Assembly: GCF_008298015.1 (NCBI RefSeq)
Contig: NZ_VTPX01000003.1
Location: 254,290 to 318,289 of the forward strand
Direction of reading: 5' to 3'
Source: Salinicola corii
GTDB lineage: Bacteria; Pseudomonadota; Gammaproteobacteria; Pseudomonadales; Halomonadaceae
DNA: 64,000 nucleotides
Below the pieces are notes generated by a model, which ran no database searches, was not told the origin of the DNA, and was given only the letters and a program-made list of their open reading frames with translations. The position numbers were made by a program, and so were the translations under genes. Positions 20,172 to 28,337 of this stretch are shown here, one piece after another. Numbering within the stretch: the stretch's first letter is position 1; each line of letters begins with the position of its first letter.

Positions 20172-20941
20172 TGTTGCAGCGGGAGATACCGCCGGTGGAC
20201 GTGGTCGGCGGCTGGCTGCTGCGGATGAACGGCAGCGGTGTGGCGCCGGCCGAATCGGGCGGCATGCTCGGCTACTGTGAGCGGTGGCCCGAACAGGCGC
20301 TGCGCCTGGGGTATTGGGAGGGCAAGCCGGTCGCCGTCGTGGTCGAGGCTGACGGCGACGACTGGCCGGGCTTCCGTGACTGGTTGGCCCAAGTGAGCGT
20401 CGCGCAGAGCGAACTGCTGGCGACCGCGCTGCAGGTTACCCGCTGGGAGCGCGATCATCGCTTTTGCGGGCGCTGCGGCAACGCCACCCGCCGCCTGACT
20501 CACGAATTCGCGATGCAGTGCGACCACTGCGGGTTGCGCGGTTATCCGCGGATATCGCCCTGCATCATCACTCTGGTGACCCATGGCAAGGACATGCTGC
20601 TGGCGCGGAGCCCCCGTTTTCCGCCACAGCGTTATTCGACACTTGCCGGTTTCATCGAACCTGGAGAAGCCGTAGAGGCTGCCGTTCGCCGTGAGGTGAT
20701 GGAGGAGGTGGGCGTGGATGTCGGACGCGTCAGCTTTTTCAAGAGTCAGTCCTGGCCATTTCCGCACTCGTTGATGATGGGGTTCTTCGCCGAAGCGGCC
20801 AGCCGACGTATTCGTATCGACGGAGAAGAGATCGTGGACGCTGCCTGGTTCAGTCCCGAAACGCTGCCGCAACTGCCACCGGTGTACTCGATTTCACGTC
20901 AGTTGATCGAGACGCATCGAGGCGCGGTCGCAGTGCGTTGA
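20171..20941 (+). CDS. nudC: NAD(+)/NADH pyrophosphatase and RNA deNADding enzyme NudC
   Basis: 256 aa. A four-Cys zinc ribbon (Cys99, 102, 117, 120) precedes the Nudix box GFIEPGEAVEAAVRREVMEE, and the NudC-specific SQSWPFPHSLM motif follows (SQPWPFPQS in E. coli). It splits NAD(H) into NMN(H) and AMP and removes 5'-NAD caps from RNA. Coupled to dnaQ by a one-base overlap. Confidence 0.95.
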   Translation: MLQREIPPVDVVGGWLLRMNGSGVAPAESGGMLGYCERWPEQALRLGYWEGKPVAVVVEADGDDWPGFRDWLAQVSVAQSELLATALQVTRWERDHRFCGRCGNATRRLTHEFAMQCDHCGLRGYPRISPCIITLVTHGKDMLLARSPRFPPQRYSTLAGFIEPGEAVEAAVRREVMEEVGVDVGRVSFFKSQSWPFPHSLMMGFFAEAASRRIRIDGEEIVDAAWFSPETLPQLPPVYSISRQLIETHRGAVAVR

Positions 20942-20951
20942 TCGCTGCGGC

Positions 20952-21272
20952 TCATCGACTGGAGTTGGCGAAAAGTTTGGGAAGCCGGCTCGCGAGGCCG
21001 ATGTTTCCGGTGACCTTTACCTTGCCGGTCAGCAAGGCCTGCATCGAGTTGAGCTCCTTCCTGACCAGGGCCATCAGCGTTCCGGTATCGCTCGAGATGG
21101 TGACGCCGGGATTCGGATGGCGACCGGGCTGAATGTCGAGCGAACCATCATCGATGGTCATGTGATAATCGTCGACATCGTCGAGGTCGAACTGATAGAT
21201 GGCCGAAACGCCCTCGGCAGCCTTGGCGTCGAACCGAGCCCTGAGTTTGGCGATCAACTGATCGTCGTCCAT
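20952..21272 (-). CDS. SCP2 sterol-binding domain protein
   Basis: 106 aa forming a single SCP2 lipid-binding fold. The pattern AAEGVSAIYQFDLDD, then GVTISSDTGTLMALVRKELN and ALLTGKVKVTGNIGLA, is typical of small bacterial SCP2 proteins. The function is unknown; the fold binds acyl chains or isoprenoids. The ATG at 21272 has GGGAG 9 nt upstream. It is convergent with nudC (10 bp apart) and divergent from sohB. Confidence 0.85.
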   Translation of the reverse strand: MDDDQLIAKLRARFDAKAAEGVSAIYQFDLDDVDDYHMTIDDGSLDIQPGRHPNPGVTISSDTGTLMALVRKELNSMQALLTGKVKVTGNIGLASRLPKLFANSSR

Positions 21273-21406
21273 GATGACATCTCCCGTGACAGAAGCGCTA
21301 AGAAGATCATCGCCAGTATCGGCATGCAAGCGCCGGAGCAGCTTAATCTCCCCCCGGGAGTAGCTCAAACCGATGAAGTTTCCGAACCAAGGACAAGGAG
21401 CGTGAT

Positions 21407-22447
21407 GTGGTCGAATGGCTGGCCGAGTACGGCCTCTTTCTAGCGAAGACGGCAACGCTGGTCATCGCCATCGGGATCATTCTGGCGCTGGTGGCCCATG
21501 GGCGTCGTAGAGGCCGGGGCGATAGCGAAGCCCGGCTGAAGGTCACGGAGCTCGATGAGCGGTTTCAGCGTCGGTCCCGACAGCTGAACCTGGCCGCGGC
21601 GCCCAAGGCGCGTCGACGGCAGTTGTCCAAGCAGTTGCGAAGGTCGGTCAAGCTGACCCAGAAGCAGGGGGCGTCGCAAGAGGCCGAGCGTGTCTGGGTG
21701 CTCGACTTCGATGGGGACCTCAAGGCTTCCGGCACGCCGGCGCTGGCCGAGCTGGTGTCACTGCTGCTGGAAACGATCCGCGATGGAGACGAGGTCGTGT
21801 TGCGCCTGCAGTCCGGTGGTGGACTGGTGCACAGTTACGGATTGGCTGCGGCACAGCTCGACCGCCTGCGTGATGCCGGCGCGCGGTTGACGGTTTGCGT
21901 CGACAAGGTCGCCGCCAGCGGTGGCTACATGATGGCCTGCTGTGCCAACCGACTGATCGCGGCACCGTTTGCCGTGATCGGATCGATCGGTGTGGTGGCG
22001 CAGATACCCAATGTCCACCGTTTGCTGAAACGGCACGACGTGGACGTCGAGCTCCTAACGGCGGGGCGCTACAAGCGGACCTTGACCGTGCTGGGTGAAA
22101 ACAGCGAGGAGGGCCGAACCAAATTCCTCGAGGATCTCGAGTCCACCCACGATCTGTTCAAGCGTTACGTGTCCGCCCGTCGTCCCTCGCTGGATATCGA
22201 GAAAGTCGCGACCGGCGAAATCTGGTATGGAAGCGAAGCGCTGGAGGCTGGCCTTATCGATGCGGTGGGCACCAGCGACGCCTATCTCCTGGAGAAGCAG
22301 AGAGATCGAGCGCGGGTGTTGAAGGTGTCGCTGACGCCTCGTTCCGGCTTGATGGGAAAGCTGGGGAAGGGCGTGGAGAGCGGTGTGGAGACTGGCATCG
22401 ATCGCGTGCTACAGCGAGTCGAGGACCTTCGCTGGCAACGCCGCTAG
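21407..22447 (+). CDS. sohB: Inner-membrane S49 peptidase SohB
   Basis: 346 aa, aligned end to end with E. coli SohB. A GTG start after AAGGAG gives VEWLAEYGLFLAKTATLVIA, matching the N-terminal anchor of the family. The catalytic segment is VDKVAASGGYMMACCANRL, where the Ser of ASGGY is the nucleophile, and AGRYKRTLTVLGENSEEGR contains the general-base Lys. It is a periplasm-facing peptidase related to SppA. Convergent with the ArsR-type regulator 8 bp away. Confidence 0.95.
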   Translation: MVEWLAEYGLFLAKTATLVIAIGIILALVAHGRRRGRGDSEARLKVTELDERFQRRSRQLNLAAAPKARRRQLSKQLRRSVKLTQKQGASQEAERVWVLDFDGDLKASGTPALAELVSLLLETIRDGDEVVLRLQSGGGLVHSYGLAAAQLDRLRDAGARLTVCVDKVAASGGYMMACCANRLIAAPFAVIGSIGVVAQIPNVHRLLKRHDVDVELLTAGRYKRTLTVLGENSEEGRTKFLEDLESTHDLFKRYVSARRPSLDIEKVATGEIWYGSEALEAGLIDAVGTSDAYLLEKQRDRARVLKVSLTPRSGLMGKLGKGVESGVETGIDRVLQRVEDLRWQRR

Positions 22448-22455
22448 GACGCCCG

Positions 22456-22758
22456 CTACGCGATATCCAGTTCGCCGAGTGTCTGGATCAGCCGCTCGGC
22501 CACGTTGCCGCGCAGTGAGTAGTAGATCACCTGGGAACTGCGTCGCGTCGCTACCAGGCGTTCCTGTCGAAGCACCGCAAGATGTTGGGAGAGCGCCGAC
22601 TGGCTGAGCGTCATCTCCTGATTGATCTGCGTGACCGAGCGCTCGCCGTGCATCAGCAGGCAGAGAATGCGTAGCCGGCTCTCGTTGGCGATGGCCTTGA
22701 GGGCAGCGGTGGCGGGGCCAATCTGGTGGTTGCCGAGCGGGATAGCCTTTCTCGTCAT
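22456..22758 (-). CDS. ArsR/SmtB-family winged-helix regulator
   Basis: 100 aa. A single winged HTH: ALKAIANESRLRILCLLMHG, the recognition helix MTLSQSALSQHLAVLRQE, and the wing LVATRRSSQVIYYSL. Only one Cys, in helix alpha-3 (RILCLL), is present, so a metal site of the ELCVC type is missing; sensing may be by another ligand or by thiol oxidation. The ATG at 22758 gives the family-typical length. A perfect palindrome about 75 bp upstream is the likely autoregulatory operator. Its target could also include the divergent yhhQ, but that is inference. Confidence 0.88.
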   Translation of the reverse strand: MTRKAIPLGNHQIGPATAALKAIANESRLRILCLLMHGERSVTQINQEMTLSQSALSQHLAVLRQERLVATRRSSQVIYYSLRGNVAERLIQTLGELDIA

Positions 22759-22821
22759 AGTCAGAATTCCAAGCGCGACGGGCGGATTGCTGCTACTGAA
22801 CTCATGGTAAGTCGTTTCTGA

Positions 22822-22850
22822 TATTAGCTTAATGTAACTTAGAGTTACAA
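22822..22850 (-). promoter_or_regulatory. Candidate operator and promoter of the ArsR-type gene
   Basis: TGTAACT-TAG-AGTTACA (22833-22849) is a perfect palindrome with 7-bp arms in an AT-rich stretch. On the minus strand TTGTAA (22850-22845) and CTAATA (22827-22822) stand 17 bp apart as -35 and -10, so the palindrome fills the spacer. This is the classic layout for ArsR-family autorepression. Confidence 0.6.
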
Positions 22851-22904
22851 TGTTTTTTCGCGTATCCGATAGCGACCACGCTGGTGCTCTTCTCGTTGGA
22901 TCCC

Positions 22905-23026
22905 TATAATTCGCGCCCGTTCTTGATAGCTCAGACATTCCTTGCCACCCAGAGGGTTCCCTAACCCCTTGGCCGGGCTCCGCCAGACAGCATGCGGCGA
23001 AGCCGAGGCAGATAAAAAGGTTTCAC
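22905..23026 (+). promoter_or_regulatory. yhhQ promoter -10 and structured leader
   Basis: TATAAT at 22905-22910 is a good -10 (the -35 is weak). It would give a leader of about 110 nt, containing an interrupted hairpin GGCT-C-CGCC ... GGCG-A-AGCC (22976-23004) and an A-rich segment before the AAGG ribosome site. A preQ1 riboswitch would be logical for this transporter, but the canonical class I core was not found. Confidence 0.4.
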
Positions 23027-23707
23027 ATGCCAGCACTCGATAACCGTCGACTCCGATTCGCCTTACTGTGGCTGGTCAGCTTCCATGTATTGGTGATCAC
23101 GGCCAGCAACTACCTGGTTCAACTGCCTTTCACCTTGTGGGGGTTACATACGACCTGGGGCGCCTTCAGCTTTCCGTTCATCTTCCTGGCAACTGATTTG
23201 ACCGTGCGGCTGTTCGGCAAGTCGCCGGCAAGGAGGATCGTCGCTGGCGTCATGGTGCCGGCGTTGTTGGTCTCCTACGCGGTATCGGTACTGTTTCAGC
23301 AGGGGCGTTTCCAGGGCTTCGAGGCGCTGGCGCAATGGAATCTTTTCGTTGGACGCATCGCACTGGCGAGCTTCATGGCCTACGTGCTGGGCCAGTTGCT
23401 GGACATCCACGTGTTCGACCGACTGCGCAGGCTCCGTGCCTGGTGGATCGCGCCGACCCTGTCCACCATCGTCGGCAATCTGGCGGATACCTTTGCGTTC
23501 TTTGCCATCGCTTTCTGGCAGGGCCCCGACCCCTTCATGCGCGAGCACTGGGTGGAAATCGCCTGGTTCGATTACGCGGTGAAACTATCGATCAGCCTGA
23601 TTTTCTTCCTGCCACTTTACGGCGTCTTGCTGGCCTGTCTCGGCCGTCATCTGCTGACGCGGCGTGATCAGGCCAACCTGCCGGGCATGCCGCGGGAGCA
23701 GGGATAG
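23027..23707 (+). CDS. yhhQ: Queuosine precursor (preQ0/preQ1) transporter YhhQ
   Basis: 226 aa, VUT family. It imports 7-cyano-7-deazaguanine (and 7-aminomethyl-7-deazaguanine) for tRNA queuosine. About six membrane helices. The segments VITASNYLVQLPFTLWG, HTTWGAFSFPFIFLATDLTV and SFMAYVLGQLLDIHVF are nearly identical to E. coli YhhQ. The ATG at 23027 has AAGG 6 nt upstream. It is preceded by a leader of about 110 nt and is divergent from the ArsR-type regulator. Confidence 0.95.
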   Translation: MPALDNRRLRFALLWLVSFHVLVITASNYLVQLPFTLWGLHTTWGAFSFPFIFLATDLTVRLFGKSPARRIVAGVMVPALLVSYAVSVLFQQGRFQGFEALAQWNLFVGRIALASFMAYVLGQLLDIHVFDRLRRLRAWWIAPTLSTIVGNLADTFAFFAIAFWQGPDPFMREHWVEIAWFDYAVKLSISLIFFLPLYGVLLACLGRHLLTRRDQANLPGMPREQG

Positions 23708-23785
23708 CCATCGCCTGCTTTTGTTATCCTAGGGGCCGAAGCGGTGGCCGTTCCGGCTACCGGACCGGATTGGGGAGAGACGACG

Positions 23786-24571
23786 TTGCACCTTCACTGT
23801 ATCGACACCGGCGCATCGGGCGAGGAGAGCCCGGCGCTACCGCTGATCGTACTGCATGGTCTGTTCGGTAGCGCCGACAACTGGCGCTCCCATATCAAGC
23901 AGTGGCAGAGCGATCGTCGCGTGATTGCCGTGGACTTGCGCAACCATGGTCGCTCGCCCCATGTCGAAGGGATGCGGTACGCGGCGATGGCGTCCGACGT
24001 CATCGCGCTGCTGGACGATCTCGGTATCGAGCGGTTCGATCTGCTGGGCCACTCGATGGGCGGTAAGGTTGCGATGACGCTGGCCCGGTCGAACCCGGCG
24101 CGGGTGGCGCACTTGATCGTCGCCGATATTGCGCCTGTCGCCTACGACCACGGCCACGCCGACGTCTTTGCCGCGATGCGGCGGGTCGAGGCGGGCGAGC
24201 CGACTTCTCGGCGCGATGCCATGGCACTGATGGAGGAGGAGATCGAGGATGCAGCCACGCGACAGTTCCTGGCGACCAATCTGCTCCGCGGCGACGACGG
24301 CATCATGTACTGGCGTGTCGGGCTCGACGAGATCAGTGCCGGTTACGCGGACATCATCGCACCGCCGGACGGCGATCGGCCTTTCGAAGGCCCGGCACTG
24401 CTGATTCGCGGCGGTGCCTCCCCCTACGTTCAGGATCGTCATCGCGATAGCGTTGATGCGGTCATGCCCAATGTCGAATGGCAAACCCTGGAAGGGGCGG
24501 GCCACTGGCTGCATGCCGAGCAACCCGACGCGTTTCGGGACGCGGTGAATCGCTTCACGACCGTTTCATGA
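23786..24571 (+). CDS. ybfF: Alpha/beta-fold esterase YbfF-like
   Basis: 261 aa from a TTG with GGGGAG 8 nt upstream; a GTG at 23744 with its own AGGGG is an alternative adding 14 residues. The protein is an alpha/beta hydrolase with nucleophile elbow LLGHSMGGKVAM, oxyanion region VLHGLFGSADNW and C-terminal His in EGAGHWLHAEQP. E. coli YbfF hydrolyses acyl-CoA and malonyl-CoA type thioesters and short esters in vitro; the physiological substrate is not settled. Convergent with cho. Confidence 0.9.
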   Translation: MHLHCIDTGASGEESPALPLIVLHGLFGSADNWRSHIKQWQSDRRVIAVDLRNHGRSPHVEGMRYAAMASDVIALLDDLGIERFDLLGHSMGGKVAMTLARSNPARVAHLIVADIAPVAYDHGHADVFAAMRRVEAGEPTSRRDAMALMEEEIEDAATRQFLATNLLRGDDGIMYWRVGLDEISAGYADIIAPPDGDRPFEGPALLIRGGASPYVQDRHRDSVDAVMPNVEWQTLEGAGHWLHAEQPDAFRDAVNRFTTVS

Positions 24572-24598
24572 GCAGCCGGCATTCCGGCCGAACCGACC

Positions 24599-25513
24599 TC
24601 ATGTCGCGTCGATCTCGCCATCGATCGGGATCGGCTCGACTGTGTCGTCGGGCGATGAGAGGAAACGGTTGAGAATGCGATAGGTATCGATATCGAAGCC
24701 ACGGGTGTCGGGAAGCGAATGCAGGTCGTCGAGCCGCTCGACGCTTCCCTGATAGTGCCAGTGATCGACGACATGCAGCCCGACATCGCCATGAGGGCCG
24801 TTTTCCCGGAAGGCGACGCGACCGGGCCACGGCCAGTTCTCGATACGTAGCCGTTCCATCGCGTCGCGTGCCCGCCGCGCGTGCGCCTCCCGGGTTTCCG
24901 CGCCGCAGCAGGCACCGAGACAACGGCCGATCTGATAGCCGAAACAGCGACCCTGTCCCGATTCCAGCCCCAGCACCCGCAGGCAGAGCGACGCCTCGGT
25001 GGCAATGTCTCGCAGCGTCATCTGGGCATCACGACGATTGCGAAACAGTCCATAGAACCGGCTGCGTGCCGCCACCACCCACTGGCCATCGGTCAGTGTC
25101 GGCCGCTCCTCGCCCGGCGGCCAGTTCCAGCTCACCATGCGCACGCGCTTGCGAAGCTGCCGGTTGTATAGCGGTATCCAGCGCTTGATCAGGTCCGCTT
25201 CCAGGAGTTGAGCGCCAAGATCGCCGCTGGTCCGCCGCCAGGCGATACGCTGGGCCTGGGCCACCATCTGCCCGTGTCTTCTGGACACCGGCTGCTGGAG
25301 ATGGCTGCGAACGCGGCTGCGGATGTCGACGCTCTTGCCGACATAGAGCGGCAGTTCGTTGTAACCGAAGAAGACATAGACTCCCGGGCGCGCGGGTAAC
25401 GCGCCCAGGTCCTGCAGGCTCGTGCTGGGCAGCGTCCGGATCGGATCCTGCTGCGGGTCGTAGCCTAGCGGCTCGGGGTTCAACCGGCCGTAACTTGATG
25501 ATCTTGAAGTCAT
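24599..25513 (-). CDS. cho: UvrC-like endonuclease Cho
   Basis: 304 aa (295 in E. coli Cho). It has the N-terminal GIY-YIG nuclease of UvrC (ARPGVYVFFGYNELPLYVGK; SVDIRSRV) but not the RNase H-like and HhH domains, plus the conserved GRCLGACCG segment. Cho incises 3' of bulky DNA lesions in UvrAB-dependent repair. It begins only 25 bp after the end of the thiY-like gene on the same strand, so transcription from the riboswitch-controlled operon may read into it. In E. coli cho is a LexA target; no LexA box was visible in the short gap. Confidence 0.93.
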   Translation of the reverse strand: MTSRSSSYGRLNPEPLGYDPQQDPIRTLPSTSLQDLGALPARPGVYVFFGYNELPLYVGKSVDIRSRVRSHLQQPVSRRHGQMVAQAQRIAWRRTSGDLGAQLLEADLIKRWIPLYNRQLRKRVRMVSWNWPPGEERPTLTDGQWVVAARSRFYGLFRNRRDAQMTLRDIATEASLCLRVLGLESGQGRCFGYQIGRCLGACCGAETREAHARRARDAMERLRIENWPWPGRVAFRENGPHGDVGLHVVDHWHYQGSVERLDDLHSLPDTRGFDIDTYRILNRFLSSPDDTVEPIPIDGEIDAT

Positions 25514-25537
25514 ATCATCAATCTAGCCTATTTTTCC

Positions 25538-26548
25538 CTAGGGCGCGTTGAGATCCACCGCCAGGCGAGACACCGGACTTTGCGCCTTGATCTGACCGCG
25601 CTCCAGCAGGAACGCCTCGAAATCGCGATAGCGCTTGGCGTCCAGTGCGGCAGGGCGCAGGGCGAAGCGGGGGAGGGTGGCCTCCCAGGCGGCGGCATTC
25701 AGGGGAGTGTCCAGCGCGGGATCGTAGCCGATGAAACTCTGCCATGCCTGGTCCGGGTGGTTGATGATCCAGGATGTCGCCTCTCCGATGGCATCCATGA
25801 ATCGCCGATCCGCGTCCCGGTGCTGGTCGAGGGTTTCACGATTGGCCACGAAGATCAGTTCGTCGTAGTCGGGGACGCCCTGCTCCTCGATATAGAACGT
25901 CTTGCTTTCGACACCCTCCTGTTTCATCTGGGCCGGTTCGAAGTTGCGAAACGCGCCGGTCACGGCGTCGACCTTTTCGCTGATCAGCGCGGGCGTTAGC
26001 GAGAAATTGACGTTGACCATGTCGACATCGTCCAGGCTCAGGCCGTTGTGCTCCAGCATGGCCGCCAGCAGGACCTCTTCGACGCCACCGACCGAGTACC
26101 CGATCTTCTTCCCCTTGAGCTGGGAGATCTCCTCGATACCGCTGTCCGCGCGCACCAGCAGCGCGTTCAACGGCGTCGCGATCAAGGTGCCGACACGGAC
26201 GATGGGAAGCCCCTGATCGACCTGGAGGTGCAGTTGGGGCTGATAGCTGACCGCAAGATCGATCCGTCCGGCGGCGACCAGCTTGGGCGGAACGCTGGGG
26301 TCGGCCGGCGCCTGAATATCGACATCCAGGCCACGTTTCTCGAACAGTCCGCGCTGCTGGGCGATGATGATCGGCGCATGGACCGGGTTGACGTACCAGT
26401 CGAGCATCACGCTCAACGGGATCATTTGCGGTGGTGCCAGATCGTCATCGGTCTCCTGCGCCAGGGTGGGCAGGGCCGCGGCCAGGGCGAGCAGGGCCAG
26501 GCCTGCCGCCAGAGTGCGGCGCCACATCGTCGAAAGCGTCTTTGTCAT
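25538..26548 (-). CDS. thiY: ABC transporter substrate-binding protein, thiamine-pyrimidine type (ThiY-like)
   Basis: 336 aa, NMT1/THI5-like periplasmic protein with a signal peptide (residues 1-30, cleavage near TLAQ). The segments LDWYVNPVHAPIIIAQQRGL and GKKIGYSVGGVEEVLL are typical of binding proteins for hydroxymethylpyrimidine or formylaminopyrimidine. It follows the permease gene by 73 bp, and the whole unit has a TPP riboswitch, which supports a thiamine-precursor role over nitrate or taurine uptake. Confidence 0.87.
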   Translation of the reverse strand: MTKTLSTMWRRTLAAGLALLALAAALPTLAQETDDDLAPPQMIPLSVMLDWYVNPVHAPIIIAQQRGLFEKRGLDVDIQAPADPSVPPKLVAAGRIDLAVSYQPQLHLQVDQGLPIVRVGTLIATPLNALLVRADSGIEEISQLKGKKIGYSVGGVEEVLLAAMLEHNGLSLDDVDMVNVNFSLTPALISEKVDAVTGAFRNFEPAQMKQEGVESKTFYIEEQGVPDYDELIFVANRETLDQHRDADRRFMDAIGEATSWIINHPDQAWQSFIGYDPALDTPLNAAAWEATLPRFALRPAALDAKRYRDFEAFLLERGQIKAQSPVSRLAVDLNAP

Positions 26549-26621
26549 TTCCCGTTCCTTTTCATCTCATGGTCCCTGTTTCCGTTTTTGCGCGCGTCGG
26601 CCGGTCGCGCCCCTCTCTCGC

Positions 26622-27398
26622 TCACTGGTCGGGCGTCATGCGGTCCTGCTGCCAGGGCATCGCCGCCCTCAGGGCAGCATCGACGCCGAAATAGAGCAGC
26701 ACGGCGAAGATGACGAGTACGACCAGGGCCGCGAACATCAAATCGATCTGCAGTCGCGCGTTGGCATTGAGCATCAGGTAGCCCAGCCCCTGGCTGGAGC
26801 CTACCCACTCGCCGATCACCGCGCCGATCGGCGCCGCACTCGCCGCCATGCGCAGGCCGGAAGCCAGTGAGGGGAGGGCGGCCGGCAACTGGACCTTCAG
26901 CAGCTGCTGCCGCCGGCTCAACCCGAAGGTCCGGGCCAGGTCGAGCCAGCCCTGCGGTGTCTGTCGCAGGCCATCGTAGCCGGTGGAGGCAACCGGAAAA
27001 TAGATGATGACCATGGCCATCAGGATCTTCGGACCCAGACCGTAACCCAGCCACAGCATCAGAATCGGGGCCAGCGCGAACAGCGGAATGGCCTGGCTGA
27101 TCAGAAGCAGCGGCAACAGCGTTCGGCGAAGCGCACGGAATCGAGCCAGGGCCAGTGCCGTCGTCAGCCCCAGCAGGATGCCGCCGATCAGCCCGGCCAC
27201 GATCTCGATGGCGGTAACCGCGGCATGGCGGGCGAGCAGCTCCCGCTGTTCGATCAGCGCGCTGGCGACTGCCGCAGGCGAGGGAAGGATGTAGCGTGGG
27301 ACCCCGGTCAGGGTCAGTACCAGTTGCCAGATCGCCACGAGCACGGCGAGCGCCAGCAGCGGGCGGACCCACCGTTTCCAGACCCTTGGTTCAGCCAT
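26622..27398 (-). CDS. thiX: ABC transporter permease, thiamine-pyrimidine type (ThiX-like)
   Basis: 258 aa, SsuC/TauC-type permease with six membrane segments and an EAA-like loop (TFGLSRRQQLLKVQLPAALP). IPLFALAPILMLWLGYGLG is conserved. The start overlaps the ATPase gene by 8 bp, so the two are coupled. Together with the ATPase and binding protein it forms an importer for thiamine pyrimidine precursors; the exact ligand cannot be read from sequence. Confidence 0.88.
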   Translation of the reverse strand: MAEPRVWKRWVRPLLALAVLVAIWQLVLTLTGVPRYILPSPAAVASALIEQRELLARHAAVTAIEIVAGLIGGILLGLTTALALARFRALRRTLLPLLLISQAIPLFALAPILMLWLGYGLGPKILMAMVIIYFPVASTGYDGLRQTPQGWLDLARTFGLSRRQQLLKVQLPAALPSLASGLRMAASAAPIGAVIGEWVGSSQGLGYLMLNANARLQIDLMFAALVVLVIFAVLLYFGVDAALRAAMPWQQDRMTPDQ

Positions 27399-28134
27399 GC
27401 GTCATCTCCCGCAGTTCGGCTACCAGCTCGGCCTGGCGATGCGATAATTCGCTGCTGTCGAGCGGGCGGGGACGGCGACCTTCGGGCACCGGCATCGATA
27501 CCAGTCGAGCGGGTTCTCCCTGCAGGATCAGGATTCGGTCGGCCAGGCGCAGCGCCTCGAGCGGATCATGCGTCACCATGATCACGGTGCGTCCGTCCAG
27601 AAGCCGGCTGGCGAGATCATGAAGCTCCAGGCGGGTGATGGCGTCGACGGCGGAGAACGGCTCGTCCATCAGCACGATACTGGCATCCTCGAACAGCGTG
27701 CGGGCGAGAGCCACGCGCTGGCGCTGGCCCCCCGAGAGTTCGTCGGGCCATCGGTTGGTCTTGTCGGTCAGGCCGACCTGGGCCAGCAGTCGCTCGGCGC
27801 GCTGTCGATCCTGGGCGGTGGGGCGGCCCCGCCAGTGCGCGCTGAGCATCACGTTGCCGATCACCCGATGCCACGGAACGAGAAGATCGTGTTGCGCCAT
27901 CCAGGCGAGCCGGCCCTTCAGCGGGGCGCCGTCACTGGTCTCGAGCTCGAGGTGATGGTTGTCAGGCAGCCTCAGGCTGGCGATCATTCGCAGCAGCGAG
28001 CTCTTGCCGCTGCCGCTGCGACCGAGCAGGCAGGTCCAGCTGCCGGCGTCGAATCGTGCCTGAAGCGCTCGGAACAACGGGCGGTCGCCGAAAGTCAGCG
28101 AGGCTTCGCGGACGATGAGTCCGGGTGGTGGCAT
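27391..28134 (-). CDS. thiZ: ABC transporter ATPase, thiamine-pyrimidine type (ThiZ-like)
   Basis: 247 aa. Walker A GRSGSGKS is at residues 38-45, the signature [15 protein letters not shown] and Walker B IVLMDEPFSAVD follow, and the H-loop is VTHDPLEAL. First gene of the operon. Its start codon lies about 47 nt after the TPP riboswitch, which suggests control of translation or early termination by thiamine pyrophosphate. Confidence 0.9.
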   Translation of the reverse strand: MPPPGLIVREASLTFGDRPLFRALQARFDAGSWTCLLGRSGSGKSSLLRMIASLRLPDNHHLELETSDGAPLKGRLAWMAQHDLLVPWHRVIGNVMLSAHWRGRPTAQDRQRAERLLAQVGLTDKTNRWPDELSGGQRQRVALARTLFEDASIVLMDEPFSAVDAITRLELHDLASRLLDGRTVIMVTHDPLEALRLADRILILQGEPARLVSMPVPEGRRPRPLDSSELSHRQAELVAELREMTHG

Positions 28135-28180
28135 GACAGCTCCCAGTGGGGGGCGGGCGGAGTCATGCGAGAACTGCTGG

Positions 28181-28260
28181 CATTTCCTCCGCCGGTACTA
28201 GCCGGTTCAGGTTCCAGGGTTGTGCACGGCACTCTCAGCCCGTCGACGGGCACCCCTATC
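28181..28260 (-). promoter_or_regulatory. TPP riboswitch (THI element)
   Basis: On the minus strand the conserved parts appear in order: GGGGTGCCC, CTGAGAGTGCC (the CUGAGA sensor), ACCCTGGAACCTGAACCGG (the GAACCUGA sensor), a CCGG-CTAGTA-CCGG helix and GGCGGAGGAAATG. This binds thiamine pyrophosphate and turns off the transporter genes that start 47 nt downstream. Confidence 0.96.
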
Positions 28261-28337
28261 CAGTGCTGCGAATTGTACGCCGACCAGCCGCGCCTGCCCA
28301 CCGCGCTGTGGGCCGACCGACACGAGGACGACTTTCT

